A stretch of 13,316 nt of DNA, taken from contig DAITAL010000033.1 of assembly GCA_036824265.1 (NCBI GenBank), forward strand, positions 1 through 13,316, read 5' to 3'. The DNA comes from JAAYZB01 sp937958685 (GTDB lineage: Bacteria > Bacillota_I > Bacilli_A > Izemoplasmatales > Hujiaoplasmataceae). Shown here piece after piece: positions 13,132 through 13,316 of this stretch. Each line of letters opens with the position of its first letter. Position 1 is the stretch's first letter. The notes under the pieces were generated by a model. That model made no database searches and had not been told where the DNA came from. It was given only the letters and a program-made list of their open reading frames with translations. The translations under genes and the position numbers were made by a program.

Positions 13132-13316
13132 TTACAGCACGATTGTCAGAATGACGGCCAAAGCAAAGACGGGGGCGCCGATCCAGAGTTTGCTCGTCAA
13201 AGGGCGCAGACTAAAGCCGCGCAGCAGTGATTCGGCGCCCGCGGCGAGCATGACCAACACCCCGCTCAGCAAACCGCCAACAATCAAGAAATCGCCAATA
13301 GCTCCCAACGATGTCA
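13132..13316 (-). CDS. C-terminal end of an unidentified membrane protein (cut by window edge)
   Basis: The last 60 codons of a frame run in from the right edge and end at TAA (13132-13134). The visible protein has two strongly hydrophobic stretches: GDFLIVGGLLSGVLVMLAAG, then, after a short polar, Arg/Lys-bearing loop (SLLRGFSLRPLTSKLW), IGAPVFALAVILTIVL at the very C-terminus. This pattern fits two transmembrane helices, with the loop probably cytoplasmic by the positive-inside rule. I do not recognise the family from this tail. A purine transporter or a small accessory membrane protein would suit the context but neither is shown. The gene ends 28 bases before the XdhC-like start, in the same direction, so it is probably part of the same operon. 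It is called coding because the frame stays open to the edge and the composition is coherent. Confidence 0.65.
   Translation of the reverse strand, partial: TSLGAIGDFLIVGGLLSGVLVMLAAGAESLLRGFSLRPLTSKLWIGAPVFALAVILTIVL

Overview
The window is one densely packed, single-direction gene block: every gene I can support lies on the minus strand, so transcription runs from the right edge (13316) to the left edge (1). Neighbouring genes overlap by 1 to 29 bases or are separated by at most about 40 bases, and I see no internal promoter, terminator, RNA gene, repeat array or mobile element. No gene-free stretch reaches 300 bases. The layout looks like the middle of a long operon cut at both ends.

In transcription order the genes are: the tail of a small membrane protein (cut by the right edge); an XdhC/CoxI-type molybdenum-hydroxylase maturation factor; a small THEP1-like P-loop NTPase; a hydantoinase/dihydropyrimidinase-type amidohydrolase; an SsnA-type aminohydrolase; a PreA-like flavin and 2x[4Fe-4S] oxidoreductase; the Mo, [2Fe-2S] and FAD subunits of a xanthine-dehydrogenase-family enzyme; adenine deaminase; a threonine-synthase-like PLP enzyme; a second fold-type II PLP enzyme whose frame is broken by an in-frame TAA; and the start of a YgeY-type M20 hydrolase (cut by the left edge).

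The gene set resembles the yge/ygf/xdh/ssnA purine and selenium-linked clusters of E. coli and anaerobic Firmicutes. A reasonable model is adenine -> hypoxanthine (adenine deaminase) -> xanthine/urate-type oxopurines (three-subunit hydroxylase). Ring reduction and opening would follow (PreA-like reductase, SsnA, hydantoinase). The C/N fragments would then be released by YgeY and the PLP lyases as ammonia and a keto acid. The XdhC-like protein, and perhaps the NTPase, would mature the molybdenum enzyme. The first steps are well supported by family knowledge. The order and substrates of the ring-opening steps are inference.

The host is probably a strictly anaerobic, fermentative bacterium, because the block combines Fe-S/flavin oxidoreductases with genes typical of anaerobic purine fermentation. 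Strong AGGAGG-type ribosome sites fit a Bacillota-like lineage, but I cannot place it further. The standard genetic code applies: TGA ends nine reading frames and TAA ends others.

The points most worth a second look are: the single in-frame TAA in the second PLP enzyme, with 81 intact codons after it; the PreA-like enzyme that lacks the usual catalytic-cysteine loop; the NTPase with an altered P-loop; and a cluster that pairs YgeY with two tandem PLP enzymes while no YgeW-type carbamoyltransferase is visible.
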